A stretch of 5,196 bases of DNA from Akkermansiaceae bacterium. Lineage in GTDB: Bacteria; Verrucomicrobiota; Verrucomicrobiia; Verrucomicrobiales; Akkermansiaceae. Position numbers and translations under genes: made by a program. Where the stretch lies: contig JALOTR010000276.1 of assembly GCA_025457805.1 (NCBI GenBank), positions 1 through 5,196 on the forward strand, given 5' to 3'. Shown here in pieces: positions 4,623-5,196 of the stretch. Numbering within the stretch: position 1 is the first letter of the stretch; each line of letters begins with the position of its first letter. The notes below the pieces were generated by a model, which saw only the letters and a list, made by a program, of their open reading frames with translations, ran no database searches and was not told where the DNA came from.

Positions 4623-5196
4623 TCAATTTCGATCCAATCCCTTGTGCGGAAACTCTTTGCTCGGGATGCGGGAGGAGTTGATGCGTTTGAGCATGGCTTT
4701 CAGGCGGTCGGGTTCCACGGAGGCGAGGTCTTTGGTTTCCGATGGATCCTTGGCGAGATGATAGAGTTCGGGTTTGCCGAAAGCTCCGGGTTTGAGTTTG
4801 TATTGCACGAGTTTCCAATCGCCCATGCGGAGGGCGCGGCGGCCCTGGAGTTCGTGGAATTCCCAGTAGAGGGATTCGTGAGATGCTTGTTGGTCGGTTT
4901 TTCCAAGCAAGGTCGGCGCGTAGGAAATGCCTTGGATACCGGTGGGTGCGCTGATGTCGGCGAGTTCGCATGCGGTAGGCATGAAGTCCCAGAAGGCACT
5001 CGGGTGGGCGGTGGTTCTGCCGCCGGGAATGCCCTTGGGCCAGTGGGCAATGAACGGAATGCGGATGCCGCCTTCATAGAGATCGCGCTTGCCGCCGCGC
5101 AGCTTGCCGTTGGATTGCAGCATGGAATAGTGATAACCGCCTTCGGTGTGGGAACCGTTGTCGCTGGTGAAAATGATGAGGGTGTTTTCATCCATG
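4623..5196 (-). CDS. arylsulfatase-type sulfatase (C-terminal part, cut by window edge)
   Basis: The frame ends at TGA 4623-4625 and is open to the right edge, about 190 codons; the visible first Met (5195) is most likely internal. In visible numbering: IFTSDNG at 8-14 carries the Asp-Asn metal ligands of S1 sulfatases; NGKLRGGKRDLYEGGIRIPF at 29-48 is the substrate-sulfate and catalytic lysine/loop region; WDFMPTACELA at 69-79; and the C-terminal subdomain with MGDWKLV (124-130) and ELYHLAKDPSETKDL (143-157). The N-terminal CxPSR/SxPSR motif, which would give the formylglycine maturation type, is outside the window, as is any signal peptide. Such enzymes remove sulfate esters from polysaccharides or steroids and are numerous in marine Planctomycetota and Verrucomicrobiota. 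The C-terminus looks complete. The REPIN begins 2 bp beyond the stop and may end its transcript. Confidence 0.92.
   Translation of the reverse strand, partial: MDENTLIIFTSDNGSHTEGGYHYSMLQSNGKLRGGKRDLYEGGIRIPFIAHWPKGIPGGRTTAHPSAFWDFMPTACELADISAPTGIQGISYAPTLLGKTDQQASHESLYWEFHELQGRRALRMGDWKLVQYKLKPGAFGKPELYHLAKDPSETKDLASVEPDRLKAMLKRINSSRIPSKEFPHKGLDRN

Overview
The window looks like chromosomal DNA from the Planctomycetota/Verrucomicrobiota side of the bacteria. Reasons: an exported Gfo/Idh/MocA-type oxidoreductase and an S1-type sulfatase lie close together, intergenic DNA is full of short interspersed repeats, Shine-Dalgarno sequences are weak or absent, and there is a gene pair of the tetrahydromethanopterin (H4MPT) cofactor pathway. 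This assignment is inferred from gene content, not from a marker gene.

Layout. (1) 1-739, minus strand, AT-richer than the rest: the N-terminal part of a beta-RFAP synthase homologue (first committed step of methanopterin synthesis; runs off the left edge and is read only by translating the edge), preceded by the C-terminal part of a DUF447 protein, another family found with H4MPT genes. The DUF447 frame is cut off by a stop at 740-742. (2) 818-2167, plus strand: a secreted Gfo/Idh/MocA-like oxidoreductase with the PF16490-type C-terminal domain. (3) 2168-2602: a gene-free stretch built largely from degenerate repeats that end in GTGGTT, including a large palindrome. (4) 2603-2845, plus strand: a small coiled-coil YdcH/DUF465 protein. 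(5) 2849-3025: a degenerate pair of GGAG-type REP arms abutting a tRNA-Arg(CCT) on the minus strand. (6) 3078-5196, minus strand: the 3' part of a sulfatase, then a perfect 118-bp inverted REP doublet (REPIN-like), then a small cysteine-rich zinc-ribbon gene whose stop overlaps the start of a CLC antiporter gene (ATGA overlap). The CLC belongs to the GREGT/GGNN branch that includes fluoride/proton antiporters.

The two most interesting points are at 4337-4620 and 1-760. At 4337-4620 a REPIN sits exactly where the zinc-ribbon gene should begin, and appears to supply its first codons and an extended -10 promoter. The zinc-ribbon protein is translationally coupled to the CLC transporter, which suggests a two-gene ion-export or ion-sensing unit. 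At 1-760 an H4MPT gene pair is broken at a sharp change of base composition, either a real genomic scar or an assembly joint.
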